A stretch of 64,000 nucleotides of DNA, taken from CAJQLB01 sp041392065. Its GTDB lineage: Bacteria; Bacteroidota; Bacteroidia; Flavobacteriales; Flavobacteriaceae. The position numbers and the translations under genes were made by a program. The notes under the pieces were generated by a model, which saw only the letters and a program-made list of their open reading frames with translations, was not told the origin of the DNA and ran no database searches. Positions 51,322 through 60,155 of this stretch are shown here, in pieces. Location: contig JAWKMU010000001.1 of assembly GCA_041392065.1 (NCBI GenBank), positions 620,001-684,000 of the forward strand. The letters are read 5' to 3'. Positions within the stretch are counted from its first letter, which is position 1. Each line of letters opens with the position of its first letter.

Positions 51322-53649
51322 TTGGAGAAGTATTTAAGTCAGCTAAACGATGCACAATTAGCACCAACTTTACAAAAAGATGGGCCAATGATTGTTATTG
51401 CTGGAGCTGGTTCTGGAAAAACAAGAGTTCTAACATATAGAATTGCTTATTTAATGAGTCAGGGAGTTGACCCTTTTAATATTCTAGCCCTAACTTTTAC
51501 TAACAAAGCAGCTCGTGAGATGAAAAGTAGAATTGCTACCATTGTGGGTGATAGTGAAGCAAAGAATTTGTGGATGGGAACATTTCACTCTGTGTTTGCG
51601 AAAATTTTACGCTTTGAAGCAGATCGTTTGGGTTACCCAAACAATTTTACCATTTATGATACTCAAGATTCAGATCGTTTAATTGCTTCCATTATCAAGG
51701 AAATGAAACTTGATAAAGACATTTATAAGTACAAGCAAATACGTTCCAGAATTTCTTCTTACAAAAACAGTTTGATTACAGTTAAGGCTTATTTTCAGAA
51801 TCCAGAATTGATGGAGGCTGATGCATCAGCAAGACGACCAAAATTGGGAGAAATCTATAAGAATTATGTGGAGCGCTGTTTTAAAGCTGGAGCTATGGAT
51901 TTTGATGATTTATTGCTAAAAACCAACGAATTGCTTACACGTTTTCCTGATGTATTGGCAAAATATCAAGATAGATTTAGATACATTCTGGTTGATGAGT
52001 ATCAAGATACGAATCACTCGCAATACTTAATAGTTAGAGCATTATCTGATCGATTCCAAAACATCTGTGTGGTTGGAGATGATGCGCAAAGTATTTATGC
52101 ATTTCGTGGTGCAAATATTAATAATATTTTGAATTTTCAGCGTGATTATGACGATGTTAAAGTGTTTCGATTAGAACAGAATTATCGTTCAACAAAAAAT
52201 ATTGTAAAAGCAGCCAACTCCATCATTGATAAAAACCAAACCAAATTAGACAAAGTGGTTTGGACAGCTAACGAGGAAGGTCCAAAAATTAAAGTGCATA
52301 GATCTTTAACTGATGGTGACGAAGGTCGCTATGTAGCAAGCACCATTTTCGAGAATAAAATGCAAAACCAACTAAAGAATAGTGATTTTGCTGTTTTATA
52401 CAGAACGAATGCACAATCGAGATCTATTGAAGATGCGCTAAGAAAAAGAGATATTCCATATAGAATTTATGGAGGCTTATCGTTTTATCAAAGAAAAGAA
52501 ATAAAAGATGTGCTCTCATATTTGCGATTAATAATCAATCCGAATGATGAGGAAGCTTTAAAACGCATCATTAATTTTCCAGCACGTGGCATTGGTCAAA
52601 CCACAATAGATAAGCTTGTAGTTGCAGCAAATGGGTATGGAAAATCTATTTTCGAAATCATACAAAACCTTGATAAAGTAGATATTGGCATAAATGCAGG
52701 AACTAAAACTAAGCTCGAAAATTTTGCAACAATGATTGCAAGCTTTCAGGTGATGAATAAAACTGCAAATGCATTTGAATTAGCTGAGCATGTTACAAAA
52801 GTATCTGGATTAATTAGGGAATTTAACAATGATGGCACTCCAGAAGGAATTGCCAGAATGGAGAACATTGAAGAACTTCTTAATGGTATTAAAGATTTTG
52901 TTGAAGGTCAACGTGAATTGGCTGATAGTACAGGTTCTTTAACCGAATTTCTTGAAGATGTTGCTTTAGCGACAGATTTAGATGCAGATAAAGGCGACTC
53001 TAACCACGTGGCATTAATGACTATTCATTTAGCTAAAGGTTTGGAATTTCCTTATGTATATATTGTTGGTTTGGAAGAAGATTTGTTTCCAAGTGCCATG
53101 AGTATGAACACAAGAAGTGAGTTGGAAGAAGAACGACGATTATTTTATGTAGCGCTAACAAGAGCAGAAAAACAAGCCTATTTAACCTATGCTTTATCAC
53201 GATATCGTTGGGGAAAACTTATGGATTCTGAACCAAGCAGGTTTATTGAAGAAATTGACGATGAGTATTTAGAGGTCCTAACTCCACCAGAGGAGCGGCG
53301 AATTAATCCTATGCTTAGCGAAGATATTTTTGGAGATTTACCACCTAATACAATTAGGTACAAACCAGCTAAACAAGGAATTGCAACAAAAAAGTCAAAA
53401 TCTGAAGCAGAACCTTTTAAAATAAGTACACCGAAAAACCTTAAACCATTAAAAAGGACTAATGGAACAACCAACTTATTTGATAATAAACTTGCAGTTG
53501 GTAACTTTGTTAAACACTTGCGTTTTGGTAAAGGAGAAGTGTTAAAAATAGAAGGTAGTGGAGCAGATGTAAAAGCTGAAATAAAATTTGAAAATGGAGG
53601 TGTAAAAAAACTGTTATTGCGATTTGCTAAATTAGATGTTATTGGATAA
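51322..53649 (+). CDS. uvrD: UvrD/PcrA-type DNA helicase
   Basis: The 775-residue superfamily 1 helicase has Walker A GAGSGKTRV (~28), LTFTNKAAREM, GTFHSVFAKILR, the DEYQDTNHSQY motif II, VVGDDAQSIYAFRGA (motif III), LEQNYRST (motif IV), LMTIHLAKGLEFPYVYIVGLEEDLFPS (motif V, in part), and RRLFYVALTRAEK (motif VI). The C-terminal Tudor-like segment (VGNFVKHLRFGKGEVLKIEG) is typical of PcrA/UvrD and contacts RNA polymerase. The start is TTG (51322) in MEKYLSQLNDAQLAP; the nearby ATG 51311 is out of frame. The stop overlaps the next ATG by one base. Confidence 0.96.
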   Translation: MEKYLSQLNDAQLAPTLQKDGPMIVIAGAGSGKTRVLTYRIAYLMSQGVDPFNILALTFTNKAAREMKSRIATIVGDSEAKNLWMGTFHSVFAKILRFEADRLGYPNNFTIYDTQDSDRLIASIIKEMKLDKDIYKYKQIRSRISSYKNSLITVKAYFQNPELMEADASARRPKLGEIYKNYVERCFKAGAMDFDDLLLKTNELLTRFPDVLAKYQDRFRYILVDEYQDTNHSQYLIVRALSDRFQNICVVGDDAQSIYAFRGANINNILNFQRDYDDVKVFRLEQNYRSTKNIVKAANSIIDKNQTKLDKVVWTANEEGPKIKVHRSLTDGDEGRYVASTIFENKMQNQLKNSDFAVLYRTNAQSRSIEDALRKRDIPYRIYGGLSFYQRKEIKDVLSYLRLIINPNDEEALKRIINFPARGIGQTTIDKLVVAANGYGKSIFEIIQNLDKVDIGINAGTKTKLENFATMIASFQVMNKTANAFELAEHVTKVSGLIREFNNDGTPEGIARMENIEELLNGIKDFVEGQRELADSTGSLTEFLEDVALATDLDADKGDSNHVALMTIHLAKGLEFPYVYIVGLEEDLFPSAMSMNTRSELEEERRLFYVALTRAEKQAYLTYALSRYRWGKLMDSEPSRFIEEIDDEYLEVLTPPEERRINPMLSEDIFGDLPPNTIRYKPAKQGIATKKSKSEAEPFKISTPKNLKPLKRTNGTTNLFDNKLAVGNFVKHLRFGKGEVLKIEGSGADVKAEIKFENGGVKKLLLRFAKLDVIG

Positions 53650-54269
53650 TGGCTGAATTTATTAAAATATACGAAGAAAATCCAAACCCTAAAGAAATCG
53701 ATAAGGTGGTTAGTGTCCTTAAAAAAGGAGGGCTTATCATTTATCCTACAGATACTGTTTATGGTTTGGGCTGTGATATTACTAATATAAAAGCTTTAGA
53801 GAGAGTTGCAAAAATAAAAGGAGTGAAATTAGAGAAGTCTAACTTTTCTTTTATTTGTCACGACTTAAGTAATCTTAGTGATTATGTAAAACAGATTGAC
53901 AACTCTACATTTAAGCTGTTAAAGCGAGCACTTCCTGGTCCTTACACTTTTGTGTTGCCAAGTGCCAAGAGTTTACCAAATCCATTTAAACAGAAAAAAA
54001 CAGTTGGTATTCGCGTTCCAAACAATAATATAGCACTCGAAATTGTAAGACGATTGGGACGTCCAATAATTTCCACATCAATTCGAGATGAAGACGAAAT
54101 TATAGAGTACACTACTGATCCTGAGTTGATAAAAGAAAAATGGGATAACCTTGTAGATATGGTTATTGATGGAGGTTATGGAGGTAATGAGGCTTCTACA
54201 GTAATTGATGTGTCTGATGGAGATGTTGTTATAGTAAGAGAAGGTAAAGGAAGTTTAGATATCCTATAA
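53649..54269 (+). CDS. YrdC/Sua5-domain protein (L-threonylcarbamoyladenylate synthase family)
   Basis: The 206-residue single-domain YrdC protein has KKGGLIIYPTDTVYGLGCDI (N-terminal KxR/STDTxYGL pattern), SNFSFICHDLSNLSDYV, LLKRALPGPYTFVLP, GIRVPNN and GRPIISTSI. It lacks the Sua5 C-terminal domain, and SFICHDLSNLSDY is YciO-like. It may make threonylcarbamoyl-AMP for tRNA t6A37, or be the YciO paralogue with weak activity. It is coupled to uvrD through TAATG. Confidence 0.9.
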   Translation: MAEFIKIYEENPNPKEIDKVVSVLKKGGLIIYPTDTVYGLGCDITNIKALERVAKIKGVKLEKSNFSFICHDLSNLSDYVKQIDNSTFKLLKRALPGPYTFVLPSAKSLPNPFKQKKTVGIRVPNNNIALEIVRRLGRPIISTSIRDEDEIIEYTTDPELIKEKWDNLVDMVIDGGYGGNEASTVIDVSDGDVVIVREGKGSLDIL

Positions 54270-54271
54270 AA

Positions 54272-54297
54272 AAAGCCCAATCTTTCGATTGAGCTTT
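54272..54297. terminator. Bidirectional terminator
   Basis: AAAGCCCAATC and GATTGAGCTTT pair around TTTC with one C-A mismatch. It separates the YrdC gene from the converging OmpA gene. Confidence 0.78.
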
Positions 54298-54317
54298 CTT
54301 AATATTTTTTATAAATA

Positions 54318-55178
54318 TTAGTTGCCGCCTTGAGACAAGATTTTCATTTCTTGCTCTATCATATCGTAAAACTCATCTATTTTTGGAAGCACTACAATAC
54401 GAGTTCTTCTGTTTCTTGCTCTGTTTTCAGCAGTGTCATTATCTACTAAAGGAACATATTCTCCTCTACCAGCTGCAATTAATTGTGCAGGATTAACACC
54501 TAATTTTTGTAATTCTCTAATAATAGAAGTTGAGCGCTTTACACTTAAATCCCAGTTATCTAACAGTACACCTTTTTGGTAAGATACAGTATCTGTGTGA
54601 CCTTCAACCATAGCTTCAAAATTGGGTTTGCTCTTAATCACTTTAGCAACTTTGGCTAAAATTTCTTCAGCACGAGTTGTTACATTATAGCTACCACTTT
54701 TAAACAATAATTTATCTGCAATAGAAATAAACACAACACCTTTTTCAACGTTTACTTCAATATCTGGATCGTCAATACCAACTTCTTTCTTTAAGCTGGT
54801 TACTAAGGCAAGCATTACACTATCCTTTTTGGTAATAGCATCTTGTAAACGCGAAATCTTTAAATCTTTCTCTTTAAGGCTTTCTAAGGTTTTTTCAACA
54901 TTGCTTGCGCCTTTTGAGGTAAGTATGGTAAGGTCTTTATTACTCTGAATTAAGTTATCGTTGGCTTTTCTTAAATCAGCCAATTGATCCTTCATGGCAT
55001 TCAATTGTGCGTTTGCAGCAGCAGCATCAGCCAAACAACTGTTTAGTTTTACAGTTGCAGAGTTTAATAAATCTTGAGTTTCTTTTTGCTTGGCTTCAAG
55101 TGCTGCATATTCCTTTTTAGACACGCATGAGCCCAACAAAATCATAGCAGAAAAGCTTAGTAAAATAATTTTTTTCAT
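54318..55178 (-). CDS. OmpA-family peptidoglycan-binding lipoprotein
   Basis: The 286-residue protein has a lipoprotein signal (LLGSC, Cys18) and a long coiled coil (about 20-115, LEAKQKETQDLLNS, MKDQLADLRKANDNLIQSN). The C-terminal OmpA domain (about 145-280) has FKSGSYNVTTRAEEILAKVA, MVEGHTDTV, WDLSVKRSTSIIREL and ENRARNRRTRIV. The aspartate of GHTDT and the arginine of NRRTRI, which hold diaminopimelate, are present. It tethers the outer membrane to the wall. Monocistronic. Confidence 0.94.
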   Translation of the reverse strand: MKKIILLSFSAMILLGSCVSKKEYAALEAKQKETQDLLNSATVKLNSCLADAAAANAQLNAMKDQLADLRKANDNLIQSNKDLTILTSKGASNVEKTLESLKEKDLKISRLQDAITKKDSVMLALVTSLKKEVGIDDPDIEVNVEKGVVFISIADKLLFKSGSYNVTTRAEEILAKVAKVIKSKPNFEAMVEGHTDTVSYQKGVLLDNWDLSVKRSTSIIRELQKLGVNPAQLIAAGRGEYVPLVDNDTAENRARNRRTRIVVLPKIDEFYDMIEQEMKILSQGGN

Positions 55179-55216
55179 TGGATTATTAATTGTTAAATAA
55201 GTTTAAAACTTCGGCA

Positions 55217-55224
55217 CAAAAATA
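55217..55224 (-). promoter_or_regulatory. -7 element for the OmpA gene
   Basis: TATTTTTG on the minus strand, with a leader of about 30 bases. The -33 region is not convincing. Confidence 0.45.
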
Positions 55225-55274
55225 TACAAAAAAAATATCGGAAATAGTGTGTTAACAAAACTTTTACGAAAAAC

Positions 55275-56264
55275 TTATAAACTATTATATGTCCTTTTAT
55301 TTTTTATAAAGTATTTCCAAACAATTGAGGTTTTATCGTAATAGTCCACTTTTTTATTTGATGCTTTCCTCTGTTTGTATAACCTTGAAAAATTTTTGTA
55401 AAAAGAAAAATGCGCCTTTATGATAGATAATGTATGGTTTGCTTTAAAGTTTAATAAAAACTTTATTCCAGCAATACCATCTAAACACAAACGAAAAACA
55501 ATTAATAAAAACAGATTTCCTTTCGCATTTTTTGTAAGATTAAACAAACTGTTCCTAAAGTTTAAATAGGTTTTCTTAGGGCTTATGTAATTTAAAGTTC
55601 CACCTCCTAAGTGATAAACAATAGAATGGCTTACATATTTAATTTGGTAGCCCAAATTTTTGGCTCTCCAACATAAATCTATTTCTTCTTGGTGAGCAAA
55701 ATAGGTTTCGTCAAAACCATTAAGTGCTACAAAAACAGATTTTTTTATAAAAAAACAAGCACCTGAAGCCCAAAAAATATCTGTAATACCTTCATATTGT
55801 TGTTCATCTTTTTCAATAGTGTCGAAAATTCTTCCTCTACAATAAGGGTATCCATATTTATCTAAAAAACCTCCAGCTGCTCCAGCATATTCAAAATAGT
55901 CTCTATTTTTATAATCTAATATTTTAGGTTGTACAATTGCGGTTTTAGAATCTGCTTCAAAGCATTTAATAATTGAATTAAGCCAGTTTTCAGTGACTTC
56001 AACGTCATTATTTAATAAACAAAAAACATCTGCTTCAATGTTTTTTAAAGCATCATTATAACCTTTGGCATAACCACCATTTTCACTATTTCTAATAATC
56101 TTTACTGTTGGGAACTGTTTATTTGTATAGTTAATAGAATCGTCAGTAGATGCATTATCTGCTATATATATTGTGGCATTTTCAGAATGCTCAACCACTG
56201 AAGGCAAAAACTCTTCCAATAGTTTTTTTCCATTCCAGTTTAATATGACAATGGCTACTTTCAT
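55275..56264 (-). CDS. Family 2 glycosyltransferase (rhamnosyltransferase-like)
   Basis: The 329-residue protein has a GT-A fold: VAIVILNWNGKKLLEEFLPSV, IYIADNASTDDSI, NGGYAKGYNDALK, and the DxD-like CLLNNDVEVTENWL. An acceptor-region GACFFIKKSVFVALNGFDETYFAHQEEIDLCWRAK (in part) follows. The C-terminus has a hydrophobic segment (LFLLIVFRLCLDGIAGIKFLL) that may associate with the membrane. The layout resembles WbbL/GT2 rhamnosyl- or galactofuranosyltransferases of polysaccharide synthesis. It overlaps the upstream nuclease-like gene by 4 bases; no other polysaccharide gene is adjacent. Confidence 0.92.
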   Translation of the reverse strand: MKVAIVILNWNGKKLLEEFLPSVVEHSENATIYIADNASTDDSINYTNKQFPTVKIIRNSENGGYAKGYNDALKNIEADVFCLLNNDVEVTENWLNSIIKCFEADSKTAIVQPKILDYKNRDYFEYAGAAGGFLDKYGYPYCRGRIFDTIEKDEQQYEGITDIFWASGACFFIKKSVFVALNGFDETYFAHQEEIDLCWRAKNLGYQIKYVSHSIVYHLGGGTLNYISPKKTYLNFRNSLFNLTKNAKGNLFLLIVFRLCLDGIAGIKFLLNFKANHTLSIIKAHFSFYKNFSRLYKQRKASNKKVDYYDKTSIVWKYFIKNKRTYNSL

Positions 56265-56707
56265 AAATTGTAATCTGGAATGTCCTTTAAAAAATGATAG
56301 CGTTCTTTATCAAAATCCATAGCGCAATAATAATGATTTATTCCGTTAGTCACCATCAAATATGTGGCATCTAAAGCTAAATTGTAGCGAGCAATTTGGT
56401 CAAAAGTATCTTGATTGATATTTATTTTTGGCGACTTACATTCAACAATTAAATGAATGCTTCCATCAGGATTGTAAATTACTATATCATAACGTTTATT
56501 CAAACCATTTACTTTTAGTTCTTTCTCAACGTTAATAAGTGTTTTCGGATAATTTTTATGTGTAATTAAGTAGTTGATGCAATGTTGCCTAACCCATTCT
56601 TCAGGTTGTAAAACCACAAATTTTTTGCGAATATCATCAAAGATAAGACGTTTATTTTCTCTATTTTTGAGACGAAACGAAAACTTTGGAAAATTTAGCT
56701 CTTGCAT
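56261..56707 (-). CDS. HsdR-N-like PD-(D/E)XK protein
   Basis: The 148-residue protein resembles the N-terminal nuclease domain of type I restriction subunit R. It has QHCINYLITHKNYPKTLINVEKEL (in part), then the PD-(D/E)XK core with D74 in RYDIVIYNPDG and E89-x-K91 in LIVECKSPK, followed by QIARYNLALDATYLMVTNG. No helicase or methylase genes are present, so it is not a restriction system. Such stand-alone proteins next to this glycosyltransferase and holA are, as far as I recall, conserved in flavobacteria. Function unknown. Confidence 0.9.
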   Translation of the reverse strand: MQELNFPKFSFRLKNRENKRLIFDDIRKKFVVLQPEEWVRQHCINYLITHKNYPKTLINVEKELKVNGLNKRYDIVIYNPDGSIHLIVECKSPKININQDTFDQIARYNLALDATYLMVTNGINHYYCAMDFDKERYHFLKDIPDYNL

Positions 56708-56727
56708 TAATTATGAGTCTGTTTTTT

Positions 56728-56758
56728 CAAAGTTAATTTTCAAATAGCAAATAACAAA
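56728..56758 (-). promoter_or_regulatory. Promoter for the HsdR-N-like gene and glycosyltransferase
   Basis: On the minus strand, TTTG (56758-56755), exactly 19 bases, then TAACTTTG (56735-56728). This is a perfect match to the Bacteroidota consensus. Confidence 0.85.
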
Positions 56759-56770
56759 TTCCAAGCCTTT

Positions 56771-56778
56771 TATTTTTG
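56771..56778 (+). promoter_or_regulatory. -7 element for holA
   Basis: TATTTTTG matches TAnnTTTG. It overlaps the earliest in-frame codon of the holA frame (56776), so the true start must be further downstream. Confidence 0.55.
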
Positions 56779-56814
56779 GAATTTGAATTTTTTAAGATTG
56801 GAATTTATATTGAT

Positions 56815-57819
56815 TTGGAAGAAGTAAAACAATTAGTTACTGATATAAAAAATGGAAGTCTTAAGCCTATTTATTTTTTAATGGGAGAGGAGCCATACTA
56901 CATTGATAAGATATCTGATTTTATTGAAGACAATGTGCTCACTGAAGAAGAAAAAGGATTTAATCAAATGGTGCTTTATGGTCGTGATATTTCTGTTGAA
57001 GATATTGTATCCAATGCAAAGCGTTATCCTATGATGGCTGAACGTCAGGTTGTGATTGTTAAGGAAGCACAGGATTTATCCAAAACCATTGAAAAACTTG
57101 TTTCTTATGCTGAAAATCCGCAACCAACAACTGTACTTGTTATTAATTACAAGTATAAAAAGATTGATAAGCGTAAAGCACTTTATAAATCTTTGCAAAA
57201 AAATAGTGTAGTTTTTGAAAGTAAAAAACTTTACGAAAATCAAGTAGCTGAATGGATTAGACGCACCTTATCTCCAAAAGGCTACACAATTTCACCAAAG
57301 GCTGCTCAAATGCTTGTTGAGTTTTTAGGAACCGATTTAAGCAAGATTAATAATGAGTTAGAAAAACTTCAACTCATTATAAAAAAAGAGACTCAAATAA
57401 CACCTGAGCTTATTGAAGAAAATATTGGAATATCAAAAGACTACAATAATTTTGAGTTACAAAAAGCTATTGGTAATAAAGATCATGTAAAAGCCTATAA
57501 AATTGTAAATTATTTTGCCGAAAATCCTAAAGACAATCCTATGGTTGTAACGGTTTCTTTACTTTTTAGTTTTTTCTCTCAATTGTTACAACTTCATGGT
57601 CTGCACGATAAATCTCCACGAGCTGTAGCTTCCTCTCTTAGAGTAAATCCTTACTTTGTAAACGATTATTTAACAGCAGCCAGAAACTATCCTATGAAAA
57701 AAGTAAGCAGTGTTATTGCAACTTTGCGTGAGTTTGATGTAAAAAGTAAAGGTGTTGGCGCAAACGCTATTCCTCAAGGAGATTTACTCAAAGAATTGAT
57801 AGTAAAAATCCTAAATTGA
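56815..57819 (+). CDS. holA: DNA polymerase III delta subunit HolA
   Basis: Clamp-loader subunit that opens the sliding clamp. I chose TTG 56815 (MEEVKQLVTDIKNGSLKPIYFLMGEEPYY), which gives 334 residues and matches the family N-terminus. The earlier in-frame TTG 56776 lies inside the promoter's -7 element. HolA features are IYFLMGEEPYYIDKISDFIE (clamp-binding), QMVLYGRD, YPMMAERQVVIVKEAQ, SKINNELEKLQLII and the C-terminal domain NPYFVNDYLTAARNYPMKKV. There is no ATG near the 5' end, so the TTG start is notable. Confidence 0.9.
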   Translation: MEEVKQLVTDIKNGSLKPIYFLMGEEPYYIDKISDFIEDNVLTEEEKGFNQMVLYGRDISVEDIVSNAKRYPMMAERQVVIVKEAQDLSKTIEKLVSYAENPQPTTVLVINYKYKKIDKRKALYKSLQKNSVVFESKKLYENQVAEWIRRTLSPKGYTISPKAAQMLVEFLGTDLSKINNELEKLQLIIKKETQITPELIEENIGISKDYNNFELQKAIGNKDHVKAYKIVNYFAENPKDNPMVVTVSLLFSFFSQLLQLHGLHDKSPRAVASSLRVNPYFVNDYLTAARNYPMKKVSSVIATLREFDVKSKGVGANAIPQGDLLKELIVKILN

Positions 57820-57822
57820 TAC

Positions 57823-58197
57823 TTATTTTCTATCCAAAGAGTATTTTCCAGCTCCAGTAAAAGCTAATGCTAAAAATGCGACAGCATAAAATAATGCTTT
57901 TTCTTTAGTTCCAATAGGATCAGCAGCATGAACTACAAATGCTGCAACAAGCATTGTAATTAGTGCAGGAATTGCAGCCAATTTGGTTTTGTAACCAATG
58001 ATGATTAGTATAGGTGCAACAAACTCACCAATAACAGTTAAGATAAGTGAGATTACTGGACCTAATCCGATTGGGTCTCCAAAATCTGTAGGGTCTTTAA
58101 AAAGTTGTAATAATTTTCCGTAACCATGTGTTAGCATTAATGCTGAAACGCCAACGCGTAATATTAATAATCCGAAGTCTTTGCTTGTTTTAAACAT
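57823..58197 (-). CDS. DoxX-family membrane protein
   Basis: The 124-residue protein has four membrane segments and the DoxX signature at the N-terminus: GLLILRVGVSALMLTHGYGKL (in part). Then come VISLILTVIGEFVAPILIIIGYKT and AIPALITMLVAAFVVHA. These proteins are linked to redox or quinol chemistry in some species, but the activity here is unknown. Last gene of a three-gene unit with DUF202 and a methyltransferase. Confidence 0.92.
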   Translation of the reverse strand: MFKTSKDFGLLILRVGVSALMLTHGYGKLLQLFKDPTDFGDPIGLGPVISLILTVIGEFVAPILIIIGYKTKLAAIPALITMLVAAFVVHAADPIGTKEKALFYAVAFLALAFTGAGKYSLDRK

Positions 58198-58217
58198 AAT
58201 TTGGGGTTTTAGTAGTT

Positions 58218-58484
58218 TTAAGTTTTGTAATGTGTTCTTATAATTTTTCTCACTTTAATTAAACGTATGATGCCTATAATTAATATAATAGGCGAAATGC
58301 AAATTAAAATGATACCAAACGATTTTAAATCACTCAAAAACTCCAACTTTAAAATCGTAATTCCAGTTCCTAAAATTACAATAAATGTTCTAAAGTAAGC
58401 TAAAAAAGTGCGCTCGTTTGCAAGTTTGGTTCTTTCTATTGCCAACCAATCTCTTGTAATTAGATTGTTGTCTTTTTCTGTCAT
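58218..58484 (-). CDS. DUF202 membrane protein
   Basis: The 88-residue protein begins with the DUF202 hallmark DWLAIERTKLANERTFLAYFRT, then has two membrane segments (about 31-48 and 54-72, FGIILICISPIILIIGII). It starts 1 base after the methyltransferase stop, so translation is coupled. Family function unknown. Confidence 0.93.
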   Translation of the reverse strand: MTEKDNNLITRDWLAIERTKLANERTFLAYFRTFIVILGTGITILKLEFLSDLKSFGIILICISPIILIIGIIRLIKVRKIIRTHYKT

Positions 58485-58485
58485 T

Positions 58486-60087
58486 TTAGCCTTTTAATAA
58501 GTTAACACTTACAGTTGCCAAATCGTTATTAGGAAACTTTGTAAAATGGTTGATGTCAGGATTTAAACCTGCTTCTTTGGCTATTTTGTTAAATACATCT
58601 ACTTCAAGAATATATTGGTCAGAATATCCATGTGTTGCATCGTAAGCTGTAGCTGCTGTTTTTCCAATATTACTTGCAGTAAGCTTAGGGTTTATAGTAT
58701 GCAGTTCAATGATAAGCAATCCAAATTTTTCAACATAAGGTTTCCATTTTTGCAAATGTTCAAAAAGGGAATCTTCTACAAGATTATTGTTTAATCGTTT
58801 ACCTTGCGATACATAAGCTCCTGAAGATTCGCTTATTCTACTGGTTGCTTTCTTTGGAGCTTCCCAAATTCGATTATGATCTAAAAAAGTTCTCACATTG
58901 AGTAAATCTTTTAAATCTATGTTGTAGTCCTCTTTTAAATCTTTAGCTAAAATATCTGGTCTGCCAATGTCTCCCCAAATTACTTTTGCCCAAATATCTG
59001 CTTTAATTAAATTAGCTCTTGTAACTTTTAAAGCAGCTTGATTAAAATCTGCGCCAACCAATAACAATGGATGTTCATCCAGCATTTTTCCTCTAAGAGT
59101 TTGGTATTCTATAACATCAAAAATATGTTCTATAAAGGCACCATTACCACAGCCCATATCTAAAATACCTTTAGGTTGCTCAGCTATAGGCTTGTTGAAT
59201 AAATTGATAATGATTTGGTCTATAACTTTAAAATATGTTGAATGTGCACCACCACTTCCCCAAACATTCATTTCTCTATGTACGTGCTTTTCTGTTTCGT
59301 TAGGAGAGTAGGTTTTTAGAATTAATGGATTGCCAAAAATTAGCTCATCTAATTGAACAAAGGTTGGAAGGTAAGATACTGTAACACCATAAGCACTCGC
59401 TCTTTTTGCAAAGAACAATCCTTCATCAGTAAAACGATACGTGTCATTTTTTTTGATGAACCAGCCTAAATGTGTGAAGAAATCCAAGATTTTTTTAAAA
59501 CTTTCTGGATTTTTATGAAATTCTTGAGCCCTAAAAGAAGCTTCCATAAAATATTTGTGAAACAAACCACTTACACCTAACAAAACGATAATTGGAGCCA
59601 CAATAACACCTTCAATATGTTTTAGTATTTGATGTTCTATTGTGTTTTCTTCAACTGTATTTAAACCAAACTTATTTTCATATTGCTTAAAAATCTGCTC
59701 GAGGGCTATAAAGGCATCAGCACCAATACGTTCTTCAGGAAACTTAACAGAATAGGACAATAGGTTTACAGCATCTGTATATAAATATGCCAAATTAAAA
59801 GCCTTTTCGGTGTGCTCATTAATTTGGTAGCTTACAGAGTTTGTTTTATTATTCTGATGTTGAGTGAGCCAACCTTGAGAGGCTAATATTCTTAAGGCTA
59901 CGTTTAGATAACCTTCATTAGCACTAAATTTTTTTGTAAGTTCTGTTAGCTCAACTTTTTTATGTTCGAGCAAAAAGGCTAAAACACCTTTCTTATTTAG
60001 TGCTGCTGTAGTAGTTGCAGTTGCTATTCCGTCTAAATGACGAAAAATAACAGAGCGAAGTTGTTCTTTGTCAGATTTTGAAAGCAT
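58486..60087 (-). CDS. Large SAM-dependent methyltransferase with winged-helix N-terminus
   Basis: The 533-residue protein has an N-terminal region (about 10-110) with a winged-helix-like dimerisation motif (NKKGVLAFLLEHKKVELTEL, LNVALRILASQGWL), as in O-methyltransferases. A second helical block (110-290) follows, then a class I methyltransferase domain with motif I GILDMGCGNGAFIEHI (about residue 310). The middle contains GVTVSYLPTFVQLDELIFGNP. The C-terminal part (FGLLIIELHTINP, DATHGYSDQYILEVDVF) completes the fold. I recall AprA/polyketide-associated methyltransferases with this size, but no polyketide genes are near. The substrate is unknown. Confidence 0.82.
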   Translation of the reverse strand: MLSKSDKEQLRSVIFRHLDGIATATTTAALNKKGVLAFLLEHKKVELTELTKKFSANEGYLNVALRILASQGWLTQHQNNKTNSVSYQINEHTEKAFNLAYLYTDAVNLLSYSVKFPEERIGADAFIALEQIFKQYENKFGLNTVEENTIEHQILKHIEGVIVAPIIVLLGVSGLFHKYFMEASFRAQEFHKNPESFKKILDFFTHLGWFIKKNDTYRFTDEGLFFAKRASAYGVTVSYLPTFVQLDELIFGNPLILKTYSPNETEKHVHREMNVWGSGGAHSTYFKVIDQIIINLFNKPIAEQPKGILDMGCGNGAFIEHIFDVIEYQTLRGKMLDEHPLLLVGADFNQAALKVTRANLIKADIWAKVIWGDIGRPDILAKDLKEDYNIDLKDLLNVRTFLDHNRIWEAPKKATSRISESSGAYVSQGKRLNNNLVEDSLFEHLQKWKPYVEKFGLLIIELHTINPKLTASNIGKTAATAYDATHGYSDQYILEVDVFNKIAKEAGLNPDINHFTKFPNNDLATVSVNLLKG

Positions 60088-60155
60088 ATTAGTGCAATAT
60101 ACTTTAAAAATATAAAAAAGAATCCAATAAGGGATTTACAGTAAGTATTTTATGA

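Noticed and set aside
56261..56707. Restriction-modification system
   Set aside because: Only an HsdR-N-like domain is present. No helicase, specificity or methylase genes are nearby; the neighbour is a glycosyltransferase.
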